Below, piece by piece: positions 32,101 through 43,600 of a stretch of DNA of 64,000 bases. The notes beneath the pieces were generated by a model, which saw only the letters and a program-made list of their open reading frames with translations, had not been told where the DNA came from and searched no databases. This DNA is from Hermetia illucens (taxonomy: Eukaryota > Arthropoda > Insecta > Diptera > Stratiomyidae), in assembly GCF_905115235.1 (NCBI RefSeq), contig NC_051855.1, positions 9,228,388-9,292,387 of the forward strand, read 5' to 3'. Positions within the stretch are counted from its first letter, which is position 1. Every line of letters starts with the position of its first letter. The position numbers and the translations under genes were made by a program.

Positions 32101-32693
32101 GTGTAGTGCTGAAAACGTGCGATCTTAGGGCTGGACAATACATGAAGATACAAAAGGCGGTTATCCTTGCAACCTGTGCTATAGTCCCAAGAGTCCTGCC
32201 GGAAGACCGTCTAGCTAATTGACTACTGTCTTGATTCGCACGGTTTTCGATTAACATCAATGTCTCTGTAATTTAGTACTACCACGTCACTGCTTGAAGT
32301 GTTTGCGACATGCGATACATTTTCGCATGGCCCCGCACACTTTCGGTTGAAACACATCATCGCTGCGATGCGGGCCTATAACGGTTAAAATAACAGTACT
32401 GAACAATATTGACCTAGTATGGATTGAATAAGTGAAGATAATGAGCAAACCTTAATTGTTTGTATACTTTTAGTTACTTTTTTTCTTATCCTCAAGTAAG
32501 AAAATCTTTACACATCCCGAAAACTCACCACTGGTTTTCTTTCCTTTCATTGTAATTCAGGGTCTGCGTTGGAATCCAAGTGCCGCCTGATGAACGTGAG
32601 GACTGGTATTGTCGCGTATGCATCGCAAAGAAGCAAGAAGCGAACGGTTCGGATAAGAAGAAAAAACGTAAGAAAAAGAACAAAACAAACTAA
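20135..32693 (+). CDS. TAF3: TFIID subunit TAF3 (bip2 orthologue), nine or ten coding exons
   Basis: TAF3 is a TFIID subunit in the nucleus. Its histone fold pairs with TAF10, and its PHD finger binds H3K4me3. Exons by splice-site reading: 20135-20297, 20360-20602, 20671-20985, 21039-23227, 23288-23553, 23613-23746, 24053-24577, 25280-25752, 26357-26457, 32561-32693. Phases agree throughout, giving about 1,513 residues, near the size I recall for fly Bip2. Residues 1-90 are the histone fold (QSTPLELLTDILHKY; EANLDDVGLAFRDLGVN). The middle is long and low-complexity, with AT-hook-like VGRPSKR and PRGPGRPSKN and a Lys/Glu-rich tract encoded at 23050-23227. The PHD finger and a basic tail end the protein. 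The ATG has a good context (CAAAATGG). The acceptors at 24053 and 26357 are weak and uncertain, and the donor at 24578 was chosen by phase. No inactivating change is seen. Confidence 0.92.
23228..23287 (+). other. TAF3: Probable 60-nt intron in TAF3 that is also in frame
   Basis: The sequence starts GTAGGT after a complete CTG codon. It ends in a pyrimidine-rich stretch TTCTAATTCCGTTGCAG before CGA. Its length is 60 nt, a multiple of three, with no stop, so the frame reads through it. The encoded 20 residues (GSALVLASPISDF and neighbours) are hydrophobic, unlike the Lys-rich sequence before and the acidic sequence after. Neighbouring certain introns are 53-68 nt, which fits. Confidence 0.7.
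26357..26457 (+). CDS. TAF3: TAF3 exon encoding the first half of the PHD finger
   Basis: It encodes DAEGNQVWICPACGRVDDG, then PMIGCDGCDAWYHW. The zinc ligands are CPAC, CDGC and His of YHW. The Met and Trp used by TAF3-type PHD fingers to form the trimethyl-lysine pocket are present. It ends in TG before the donor GTATGT at 26458. The second half (CVGIQVPPDEREDWYCRVC) is in the exon at 32561. The start is uncertain because AG dinucleotides are rare upstream; AG at 26355-26356 is the phase-compatible choice. Confidence 0.85.
27480..28220 (+). mobile_element. R4/Dong-like LINE fragment, internally deleted
   Basis: Plus-strand frame 27480-27923 joins LIAEEQKGSAKSSQGCKEY and IIDTVAVKQ to a C-terminal block MANNKLSPLNLKSREW. 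It then continues with LKEERACLIIDVAIPLDRN, which belongs to the region around the restriction-like endonuclease of R2/R4 LINEs. The end (ISATGLVLQNLHKALKR in frame) can be followed to about 28030. The RT catalytic core is missing. Copy A at 5905-6840 is broken at the same VAVKQ codon. Confidence 0.65.
28230..30960 (-). mobile_element. R1-type LINE (second family), decayed, antisense in TAF3 intron
   Basis: Minus-strand blocks in order: the end of ORF1 (SDTLRRYVPVPMTGRSNPG) and the ORF2 start LIQINLNHCEAAQDLLSQT near 30790-30380. RT blocks follow: LPKPGKPENLASHHP, LQRAHSTVETWQKL, YLSERTLWYGMDEGPKEYI and FADDLAVVVIAKHAG (29950-29450). The post-RT region CQKAASATAALARMLPN is at 29190-28916, and a zinc motif CPICGGIPEDSEHVMFHC at about 28760-28680. 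It has many frame changes and lacks some blocks. A hammerhead-like repeat interrupts it at about 29190-29300. The C-terminal end is partly duplicated (28230-28510 and 28510-28740). It is related to 42440-45240. Confidence 0.75.
29190..29300 (-). repeat. Hammerhead-like repeat, copy 2, inside an R1-type LINE
   Basis: Reading the minus strand: TTGTTAGCA, CTGATGA (29293-29287), a decayed stem II, GAAA (29268-29265), then a clear short stem III (ATA-TCGG-TAT) and TGC that can pair with GCA. The homology to 4809-4918 continues through TTTGCAAG, AATAAATTAACAC and TTTTTATTATTTC. The left arm of the long hairpin found in copy 1 is absent. Together the two copies suggest a family with an intact ancestral hammerhead core. 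Confidence 0.55.
30985..32345. mobile_element. R4/Dong-like LINE with 5' inversion (twin-priming structure)
   Basis: Bases 30985-31675 match the minus strand of the family, covering the same region as 6940-7510 (RT thumb to NVTSAQQKVDMWKEKPIH). Bases 31676-32345 continue in plus orientation with CETEALLTSIQDA, NYKRYIVHD and the zinc motif CRLCNCEEETIQHIASAC. They go on with KLLWDHTIATNHNFNYNRSD, the start of the restriction-like endonuclease, and MKIQKAVILATCAIV. The 3' edge of the inverted piece lies just upstream, in element order, of the start of the direct piece, as expected from twin priming. Stops and short indels show that it is old. Confidence 0.7.
32561..32693 (+). CDS. TAF3: TAF3 terminal exon: second half of PHD finger and basic tail
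   Basis: It encodes VCVGIQVPPDEREDWYCRVC, which supplies the last three zinc cysteines, followed by AKKQEANGSDKKKKRKKKN and a TAA at 32691. The lysine-rich C-terminus is characteristic of TAF3. Splitting a PHD finger across a 6.1-kb intron is unusual but phases and residues fit exactly. Confidence 0.92.
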
Positions 32694-34613
32694 GATCGTC
32701 AGGAGAAAACCTTGGACTACCAGGAGTTTGCTTCTTGGTCGCCGTGGTAGTTGTATATATTTGCTCCTTTTTTACTGAATTTAACTGTATATCTTTCGTT
32801 TCCATCATTGCACTTTTACTAGCTTTTGCTCGAGTAATTCAAGATCGTTATTCAACCCTTTGGTTTGAGTCGCGTAGCAAACTTTGTTTATTTGAAACGT
32901 TTAAGAAAAAAATTCAGATCAAAACAGACCATTTAAGCGTGCTAGGTCGATTTTATCATATTTCAGTGAAGGATATCCGGACCAACTATTTCTGAAAGCA
33001 TTTTATACAATTAGTCTTATTCTTCAGCTTCATCCAAACGTTTTGTTCTTAGGTTAATTTTTCTCGCTTGAAAAGTCACTATCATTTCCCTTAGTTTAAC
33101 TACAGAAGTTGAGGAACTAAAAGAATAATCAGATGTGCGTATTCATGCACACAATGTACAAATAACTGTAGAAATGGAAAACTTACTACGGTGACCAAAA
33201 TTTCGGTCACTTGTTGCTGTTCTAGATAATATACTGAAAATGCTAGAGTAGTCGAAGCCGGCTACCTTCAAATTTAATGTATAGCTATATATAAGCTAAA
33301 AAGTTATTTAAGCTTAATGGAGCAGTTAAGAATTATATAAAAATGTCGAATTAAAAATATAAAAAATAATTTAGTAATGGTGGTTTATATAAATATACGC
33401 GTAACTTTTTCATTAAGCTTTGTTCGGTTCAGCCGAATCGAGCGGAGATTTCAGAAACCTAAGGACCGATATTGTCCTAGCGCGGTGTATCCACGAAACA
33501 AATTAGCAGACCTCGATGCAGATTTCTTAGCTGTTTCGACGGTGGAGGCGTGCTAAACCTTCAGCTTCATTGGAAGTTAAGCCTAATGCACTTCCTCAGT
33601 CCAGTTGATTCGAATAGATAGCCTTCGATATAAATTGGAGCATGCCGACGAAGAAAATAAAGAGAATTATTTCATTGCCGACCTTGTTAAAAACGGGGCC
33701 AAAAACATCCTTAGTCGTTTTCAGAGGCAAAGCAGTGTCTGTTAAGGTTGCCTCTGCGCCGCGATTGCAATCGTCGGGCCAGCATAAAACCTTTCTCTGT
33801 TGGAAACCACTAGATATACTAATACGACCCTTGTTTTCTGTCAAATTCTTGTTTTCCATGTTATTACAAATTTCGGTAATGTTTACCCATTTTGATTACA
33901 TTGACAACTCAAGCTCACGGAATTTTACAGTAAATATAAATTTCTTTTCCAAGATTTACAGCCTGTAAAGCCACCGCTTTGTTGTTAGAGGTAAAAGAAT
34001 GGAGGAAAATAATATACACATTTATAAAAATATAAAATTGTACGCTATATCGCACCGGACTCTATTTCGAAGCTTTTAATCGAAATTTTTCCGCGGCAAA
34101 AAATAAGTAACCACTAGCATATCCATCATGGCGACTAAAAATAATATTAGATAACTCGTTCGTTCTAATGAGCTCAATAAGGAATGCGTTGATCTAACCA
34201 CTAAACATGTGCGCCCGAAAAAATTATTTCTATACACTCAACATTAGGGTATAATTTATGAACTACATTAAGACGTTTCTTTACGGACAAGTCCGTCAGC
34301 AAATGTATTCTAACTAATCTTTCTTTATTCATGCAAAAGAGAATCCGAGGAATGACGATTTTATTGAAAATGAAAAGGGGGGCGAATTCCATACTGCAAA
34401 ATTCTCACGCGAAACAAAACGCCTGGCCGTCGGATAATGGAAAAATTAAATTAAATCCTGGGTCTCTACAACTACATTAATGTTTATATATTACACAAGC
34501 TTGTCGTTTTGTTTCTTCTCTTAGAAATGATTTCACTTACAAAACTAGCAAAGTATACTCTACACACGTCTTAGCTGTCCTAGGGTTCCTTAAATTATAA
34601 ATTTAATTTTTGG
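32694..34613. other. Convergent 3' region between TAF3 and GlcT
   Basis: No gene seen. It must hold both 3' UTRs and polyadenylation sites, but no single AATAAA can be assigned with confidence. The frame at 33642-33968 has no family resemblance. Confidence 0.5.
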
Positions 34614-37600
34614 CTATGACTTCTCTTTGCACAACGATGCAGCCGGCGGCAGGGATGTGGTTGGTGACGTCTTCACGCCTGCTGATAGCTCGTACGCGAC
34701 ACCACCCCATTCCAGCTTATAAACACGTGTACGCCACCGTATTGCAGGATTCCATAATGCATGTAAAAATAGATATGGTCCACTAATTTCACGAAACAGC
34801 CAACCGACAACAAATTCGAATTTATTAAATGGCAAAGAGCCGTTCTGGAAAGAAGGGAAAATCAAAACATATAAAATCGATGATAGAAAAAGGACAAATA
34901 CCAAAAAACAAGAGATAATCCGGACTTACTTGAACTATTGACAAAAGTATCCAGTCTGATAGGAACCACATAAGAATATGTATTAAATAGAACACAAGAG
35001 AATCCCATCCAAATAAAAACGAAACGGACCACGATGCGAATGCCCCAACGATCATACATTCTGCTAACGGTTCTAGCAGAATCGTTGTCGGCACCATGGC
35101 TACACGTAGTTTAGCCCATCGTGTCAAGCGGCCTTGAAACGAGCCAATATCGCAAAAGCCTGAATTTTGTAATGCCGGCTGGCTACTTATCCGCATTTTC
35201 CATCCACGATCGGTAAGTGCTTTGGCGATAAAGAAGTCTTCAGCTAAATAGCAGCCGAACGCGCTTATTCCGCCCAGTTCGTCTAGCACGCTTTTTCGTA
35301 GTAGACAAGACATGCCGGTATGGCAGTTGATTCCAAGGAAATCTGCGCTTAAATAAATACGAGACTGGACTGTTCCGAAAAATATCTGTAATGAGATATT
35401 CACGAATGTTAGTGGTTGATTTCGAGGATCAGGCTAGTAGCCGTACGAGCCACGCTCATCCACACCAACCTTTTCAAAAGTGGCGGCAAAACCGTCTCTA
35501 TCACATGTGAATGGCATCTGATGAACAAGGGCGACTTTATCGCTCATATGGTTCACCATATCCAACAAGGTATCGTCTTTCATTCGAATGCCACTGTCCG
35601 ATATCATTATAAAGCCATACTTAGCAGCTTGATAACCTGGATACATGTTATTAATTTTGGGATTGACGCCTACATTTGAGCCACCCAGGAATAAGCGGGC
35701 GTCGATATATGGATATTTGTTCAATAAATTCTGCACAACGTCGACAGCGGGGTCGCCGGGATCTTCCACACAAAACAACAACTCATACTGCACGGTCACA
35801 TGAAAAAGAAATGGTAAAATTAAGAAATTCCAAACCTACATTGAACTACTTACCTCAGGATAGTTCATAGTGAAAAACGTTTCTAAGTTAGGAGCAAGAT
35901 TCGGATCTGTACCCATCAACGGCTTCATTATCGAAACGCCAGGGAGAGGCGTTTCACGTGGTGCATTGCAAACTTTCTTATGCAATTTATACTTCCTGAA
36001 ACGAGAAAGTAGGAAAAATATATTTTAGTATGATTATTAAATGCCCTGGACTGGGATAATTCCTAACTTTACAGTCTTACAATAAGCTCCTTCCTCGAAG
36101 TGGTGAAGGAGCTCAATAAGGGAAATCTTCTCCTCCTCTCCCAGATGTGACTACCTTACCAGGGGTTGAGTAGTCACATAGGTTAAGAGATGACTGCCAG
36201 TAGCGGACTTTGGACACTAGGCGGTGCCTCGACAAAAAGGTGTTTTGCCAAGATCCACCTGCATTCCACTGTATAACTAAAGCCATGGCAGCCAACTATG
36301 AAGATGGAACTAAACTCGAAAAACAAAACAAACCACACTTCCATCGTGACCATTTAAATCTGAGCGAACGGGAAAATTTGAATTCATCAATGGAGGATCT
36401 GGATTTAGACTGATATTCTTCACATATTCTATTGGGACCCAGCGGAAGGAAGTAGCTGGTGTCAATATTGCAGCTTACTCAGACCAAAGTCTTATCAATA
36501 AACAAGTATCTATGCTCGAATAAAAAATTATCTCCGGGGAAACTACAAATTTCGTGCTATAAGGTCCTAACGCTAAGGGGGATGGGATATCTGAGGCACC
36601 TGCAGTTATTGGTAAAGCAAGATTCTCATTTAGACCAAGAATATCGAAGCCTACCGATGGGTCTTGAACAGCGACATTAATCAAGTTACGATAATGAGCA
36701 GTACGAACAACTTAGAAGGAACTCCTCTAAGCTATGAGAATTACACACAAGGCGTCAGACTTTCCCCTTAATTCAATAAGTACATAATGTTAAAATATTA
36801 CCGATGGCAGCACCAACAGGAGGGTTCGTACAAAGTTGCTTGTTTTTCAACGATGCAACGATTATCGAGCAGCCATCGTTTAACAAATGCCTTCTCTGGC
36901 TTTCAAAATAGGAAGAAACCGGTACTGAGGTTTTGAAGCAATTTGAGCAAGTGGTTCATCAACTTGTGCTCAAGGTATGGGACAGCGAATCAATGCCTGA
37001 CGATTGGCAACGAGGTATTATCTTTCTGATACATAAAAAGAGAGATATCACACAGTGCAGCAATTATAGAGGTATCACGTTGCTGAGTACCATCTATAAG
37101 ATATTTTCCGCTATCTTGTTGGGCCGGATAGCCCCATACGCCCAGAACATCATTGGCCCATACCAAAGAGGCTTCACTCCAGGCAAATCAGCAAAAGATC
37201 AGATTTTCTCTGTGCGACAAGCGATGGATAAACTGTTGGAATATGGACAACAGTTGCACCATCTATTCATCGACTTTAAAGCCGCCTATGATAGCATAGC
37301 CAGGGTAAAACTGTACACGGCCATGAGAGAATTCGATATCCGGACGAAATTGATAAGACTGACTAGGCTGACCCTGACCAATGTGCGAGGCCAGATAAAA
37401 ACAGCAGGATCACTCTCAAGACCATTCGATATCAACAACGGTCTATGACAAGGGGATGCCCTATCATGCGTCCTCTTTAACCTGGCCCTCGAAAAAGTGA
37501 TCCGTGATGCTGAGGTAAATGCAAGAGGTACGATCCTCTTTAAGTCCACCCAACTACTGGCCTACGCTGACGATATCGACATCATGGGAAGAACCACCCG

Positions 37601-40600
37601 AGACGTACAAACTGCCTTCATCCAGATCGAGCAGGCAGCGATTGAGGCGAGATCTTGGGCTGCACATCAATGAAGGCAAGACAAAGTATATGGTGGCAAC
37701 GTCAGCACCGAAAACCAACCAACCAACATCAAACCGCACTAGTCAAACAGGAAGAATAAGGATAGGAGAATACCACTTTGAGAAAGTTGATAATTTCTCC
37801 TATCTAGGTTCGAAAATCACAACCGATAACAGCTACGATGATGAAATCCGCGCACGGTTGTTGTCAGCCAACAGAGCCTATTTCAGCTTACAAAAACTGT
37901 TCCGCTCGAAACGTCTCACCATAGGGTCAAAGCTCTTACTTTACAAGACAATGATCTTGCCAGTCCTCATGTATTCCTTGGAGACTTGGGTTCTTAGCAA
38001 GAAAAATTGCGAACTCTTGGCCGCGTTCGAGAGAAGAATCCTCCGAAGAATTTTTGGCTCCCTACATGAGGATGGACGATTCCGTAGCCTACACAATGAC
38101 GAAATCTATGAGCGATACCATGACCGTCAGGTTGTGGATAAAATCCGGCTCAATAGGTTACGTTGGGTGGGTCACTTAATCCGTATGGATGAGGATGATC
38201 CTGGCCGGAAAGTCTATAAGGGCAATATCTATGGTAGAAAAAGAAGACGAGGCAGACAGTTTCCACCACGAGAAGGCACCTCTGACTGAAGAAGTTCAAA
38301 CAGTCATCAAACCAATCTACGAAGATTTGTCACGAGATGATCTCTTGAACAGATGTTTAGGAGCAGAGATCCAGAATAACAATGAGTCGTTAAATGTATT
38401 GATTTGGACTTTCGCTCCTAAACACCCTCATTCTGGGGCCAAGGATGTAGAAATAGTCACTTTTCTGGCTGTAATTATTTTCAATGAAGGATTCAATGGC
38501 ATTCTCAAAATCCTAGTGACAATGGGATGTCAAGTTGGTCACATATGTCAGGTTTATGCCGACCGCCTAAATGAAGCGCGAATTTGGCGGTCCGAACGGC
38601 GATTGACTGACCTCGCTAAAAGAGCCAGAATTGAAACCAGAGAACAACAATCGGCCTTACAAGACTTTTCTGAAGAAACGGAGGGCGCTCTCTACGGACC
38701 AAGTGTAACAGATTAATCGTGAGTTAAAATTTTACTGTTGGTAATGACATTTAAATTTTCAAATGCGTTTTTCTCGAAACTGCATCTTGAAAATCGGCTG
38801 CCACCATAGCTCAAAATCTATCCAACCAAATTCTTTGAAATTTTCACTTCTTTAATACACATTTCTACGGTCCGCAAACTAGGATAATTGCAATCGGACG
38901 GGTAGTTTTTTTTTTATTCATAAAAAAAGCCGTAAAAAACACCAATCCAAAAAATTAAGTTTAATTCCACCAAAAATTTACCTTTTAATATTTTCTAATT
39001 ATCCTAGTTTGCGGACCGTAGAATGTTGTCCACATTAAAATGCCGTTTAGTTTTTTTTTTCTTCAGATGAACACAGCGCCCTCCAGCGTGGCAGCAGAAA
39101 AACACCTTTTTTTGGAGATGGGTGCATAAATTGACACGTGTTCCGAAAACTAGCTACGATATCAAGCTGAAAAATTTATCACATATACCAGAGATATCAA
39201 TAAACATATGGTGAAAAAATCACGATTCTATCTTTATCGTTCTCCAAAATAATTTTTCAAAAAAAGGCAAAAAAAACGGCCTTCACACGGGATGACCCCC
39301 TTAAGGCAAACCTAGACCGGATACCGGTTGTTGCACCGTTGATGATGATGATACAGAGCAGATTCACAAACTAAAGTGCAACATAGAAATCTTTATGAAA
39401 AAATATAATAATAAAAATAAATAAAAATAATTTCACCGGGCAGCGGCATCAACTGAGCAATTCGAGATATTCCAAATAAGAGAAAAAATAGATTGATATA
39501 AAATTGGGAAGATACAGATCAAAGTAAGTAGCTAATAGCAGGTATATCGTAGACGATGGTGATCGCGGGAGTTACATATCCCCGTTGCCCTTCTTGCTAG
39601 GGAGCGTCAGGCCATATACAAGCGCAAGGGAGGTGGTTGCTCGCGAAGAACGGCAACACACTCTAGACGAGTGGCAGCTCTCTTGGCAAAATGAAACTAG
39701 AGGCAGATGGACTGCGCGGCTCATCGGCAACCTAGGTGCGTGGCTGAATCGGAAGCATGGTGAGACTGACTATTTCCTTACCCAATTTTTAAGTGGGCAT
39801 GGGAGTTTTCAGTCTTACCTGCACAAGATTGGAAAGGCGCGTTCTCCGGATTGTGTGTTTTGCAATGGAGTTGTGGACGATGCCCACCACACTTTTTTTT
39901 CTTGTGGAAGGTGGGATGGGGTTCGTCAGCAGCTCTATTTAAACACGGGGGATCTCTCTCCAGACAACATTGTGGAAGAGATGCTGAGGACTGCTGGCAG
40001 CTGGAACCGTGTTGCCCATTACGTTCGGACCCTTCTTGTTGCTAAGAAGATAGAACTCGACCGGTGGAGGAGCCGGATGGCAGGAGGTTCCTTGAACTGA
40101 CAGTTCCCTTCCTCCTCTCCCCTCCCGTTGGTGAAAGGAATTCCCTGATTTGAAGCCTCCGCAAGGCGGGAGAGTTCGGGGGCTGGCTCGAAGTAATGTG
40201 ACAAACGGTTCCAGGCTAGCTCTCTGACGATGGGGAGGTGTTTAGTTGGTAGTCCGACGAAGTACCGAATCGGGAGTCCAACACTGCGTAAATGCATTCA
40301 CCTACCCTACCAAAAAAAATAAAAATAGCAGCCTACAAAATGTTCTAACTAAACATGTCTAACAATTTCCGAAGTTTTCGTGGTCTCTACATCCAAAGTG
40401 CGAAAACAATCCCATCAATTTTCGGAATAATATCTGATCATACTACCTTAATCTAATCTCATGCGCATGAATTTTATTGCTCATACTATGTTCGAAATCG
40501 AAATGCATCTAGCAATAAGATTTACCCAAGGAATCATGCTTTCAGATAAAAGTTGCGTTGCTAACCGGCCAGATTTTAGTGGAAATGAATGAAAATCCTC

Positions 40601-43600
40601 GCCATGTAAGCTGCACTGCAGTAGCATTACTATGTTTACGACATAACGCCATGCGGAAAACACGCCTTGATGGAACGATATTTCCAGTCCTCGCCATCTG
40701 ACGAACAGACTGTTATGTAAGTATAAATTGTTATCAGTCCACCGCGCACTTACGTCACTGCGAATATGAAGTGGAAATCGAGTCATCGCGTATAGTAATT
40801 GTTGTATTTACCCAAAAGTTTCAGAACACTTACTCAATACTGGATTAATTGCTTAACAAGCTTGAAAACAGTGTGAGTCAACCAGAGAACATTTCGCCGC
40901 CAGACAAGTGAATCATAAATTGAACCGAATGACTAAGAATATCTCAACGTGTGAACCTGCTGGAAAGTACCTGTACCACAGTATATGGGCCGGACTTGGG
41001 GAAATTATTGGGGAAGCCTATCGGTACGCATCATAGGCCCTCAAAATCTGGCAGTATCTAAATGTGGCTTAGTGCCTATGATGTGTCTGGAGAAGTTCCC
41101 TCAATACTTCCGCAAGTCCGGTCCACTGATTGTGGGTAATACCTCTTAGATGTACTATGACCTGAAGTCAAGCTATTGTCTGTGATAAGAGACTTTGGAG
41201 GGCTGATTTAAATTTTATTGAATTTAATTTGGATTCGAGAAAAAATGTCGAAACGTGTTGATAACATTTTATGGGAAACGTGCCGCGATCGGTGGCAACA
41301 TGGAAGCGGAACCTTATTCAGAATGCAAGTAAAAAAAAAACTTATTTTGAATTGAAAGATCATCTGAATTGAAATGCCAAGGTCAAATACATTCCCAGCT
41401 CAACATATTCAAAAATTCATTGAAAAAGAATACAAATTTACGAGAAAACGATTCTTGTGTATACTTTCCATATGCAAATTTGAGGTGCAAGTTACATTTG
41501 AAGAAATCGGTAGATCTGTTCGATTCTCTGCCTCACCAATCTTCTAACAATAAATGCCCAAGTTATCCACTATACACTAGCGAACAGGGTAATGAATTCA
41601 GAAGTACTTCAACAAGTAAGCTGAAACTGGAAGCTGGACGCTTCAGGTACGAAAGGTTTTGTGTATTTCTTAGTACGTAGCATATATTATGTGAGAGTAT
41701 CCACTTGGTGATATTGACATTCATAGTCTAAAGAAGCGACAACTTTGATGTATTATAACTTTGTTAGGAATAGTGCGAATCCCACCAAACTTGGTAACAT
41801 CATGCTCTACATTATAGCCTAAATCGCTGCAATTTTGTGGTGCTAGGATGAACTTAAGGGGGTTTTGAAGCGAATTACTAAAAATTATAGTAATATAATA
41901 TTATTAACTTTATTTGAATAGATATCGGTATGAAAGGTATTTCGGAACCCAGGCACCATATAGTGGCAGCCTTCTAATTTTTCCGTTTGGTAGTTTCTGA
42001 AAATGGCCCCTTTAAAGAAATGATCACACCCACCTTTCCAACAAATGTCAAAACTAAGACCTGCTTTGAAAAGTACTAACCGAGGCCTTTAATTTGATAC
42101 CCCACACGACTATATTTGATGAAAAGAAATTTTACACCCTCCTTTTATATGTATGGGGATCCCCCCCCCCCCCCTCCCACCTTTGTACCAAATTGGGTCT
42201 CAATCGCTATAACCGCCTCCGAGAAAAATTAAGGCGGGCATTTCTTCAACAGGAAGTACCATAATAACAGAACACCGACTCTTTGTATTAGAGAAGACGG
42301 AAAAATTGCTGTATACCTGAATTACTCGATACCATTTACGCTTGGATCGCAGTATGGCAGCTGCTCTACCATTCACAGCTGTCCGAATTCATCAAGACAA
42401 ACACAACGTGCACCAAGCCGTTAAGAACATGGTGAGAACGATCAGCGTGCTTTACAATAGGTCACAGGAAGAATAAGAAAGTACCAAAAGTAGGAAAGTT
42501 GACTAGTGAACCGAAACTGAAAGAAAATAAGAACGATGGTTGGCCTAAGGTCGTGAATAATAAAAGAAATAAGAAACCAAAGATGCGAATTCGCCCGGAG
42601 GCAATTGTAAGCTCCAGCAGACGACATCTAACGTATGCAGAGATACTGAAGAAGGTGAAATCTGACCCCGAAATGTCAGCAAAATCCGGAGGACCCAGAA
42701 AGGGGATGTCATGTTTGAACTGAAAAAATCCAGCGTGAGGAAAACTGACGGCTTTCGTAACCAAGTTTTAAACTCACTTGGGAGAATGTCGCGGCTCTTT
42801 CTCAAAAACATAAGATCTATATCTAGTGCAAGGACCTCGATAAGGTAACATCCAGAGAAGATTCGTTTTGAGAATGAAGGGGGTCCTAAGTCCGCATCAA
42901 CTTGATGCAGGACCGGACCAATTGGGGAGCAACTTACTCCCTCTTTTCTGGTCCACGGACCCCTTGCTTAGGGCTTGCACCCAAACTTTTTAAAAAAAGT
43001 CAAGCGACGACGGCTTTACGGTTCCTTACCAGGGCAGAGGCAAATCGTCAGACGCTGCCTCACCTCTGCCCTGGGAGCAGCGTGACCGTAGCGGCTCGCA
43101 GATGTTGAATGCTCCTTTATATAATTCGTAGAACACGACATGCCTACGAATTATATTGAGCGCAAATCCGCCTTATTGACCAGAGCTGAAATATTCGTTT
43201 TGAGGCAGGTTAATACAAATAGACATTAATCATTGCAGGGTCGCATAAGATTTGCTAGCGCATACCGCTTACGAATCCGCGATGGAAGTTGCTATCATTA
43301 GTGAACCGTACAGAAATCTCTACGGTGGTGTATGGGTCACAGATTCGACTGGTGGAGCGGCGATATGGCCGTGCGGTCGTCAAGCCATACACTATAGCAT
43401 GCGTCAGGCGGCTAGTGGCTTTGTGTGGGCGAAAATAAGCGGTATATTCGTATACAGTTACTACGCTCCACCGAGCCTCACACTTCCTGAGTTTGAAGAA
43501 CTGTTAGATGATCTTGTTCAGGACGCAAGGGGACGAGGTCCAAAGGTGATAGCCGGTGACTTTAATGCGTGGGCTATCGAGTGGGGCAGAAAGGGACTAA

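Larger units (their letters stand above)
26458..32560 (+). other. TAF3 last intron, 6.1 kb, filled with LINE insertions
   Basis: The donor GTATGT is at 26458 and the acceptor TGTAATTCAG ends at 32560. The codon for Trp is split across it (TG/G). It contains an R4-like fragment in sense orientation, an R1-type element in antisense, a hammerhead-like repeat and a twin-primed R4-like insertion. Bases 26458-27460 hold nothing recognisable. Confidence 0.85.
36905..39352 (+). mobile_element. RTE-like LINE, interrupted by a MULE-like insertion
   Basis: From 36933 the RT reads LVLKVWDSESMPDDWQRGII, NYRGITLLSTIYKIFSAIL, GFTPGKSAKDQIFSVRQAM and HHLFIDFKAAYDSIARVKLY. A nonsense TGA stands at 37447-37449 in the GLRQGDALS motif, and YADDIDIMGR is readable near 37562. 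After a frame change near 37640 the C-terminal half reads DNFSYLGSKITTDNSYDDEI, ERRILRRIFGSL and RLNRLRWVGHLIRMDEDD. The coding region breaks at about 38257. The element's 3' tail, recognisable from the tail at 45405-45515, resumes at 39302 and ends in a GATGATGAT run near 39352. The 5' half of the element is missing. Confidence 0.85.

Noticed and set aside
34825-34929. Hydrophobic extension of the GlcT frame (VSPDYLLFFGICPFSI)
   Set aside because: A consensus donor GTAAGT at 34929-34924 and the acceptor before 34844 remove it, and the next exon gives the conserved GlcT C-terminus in phase.
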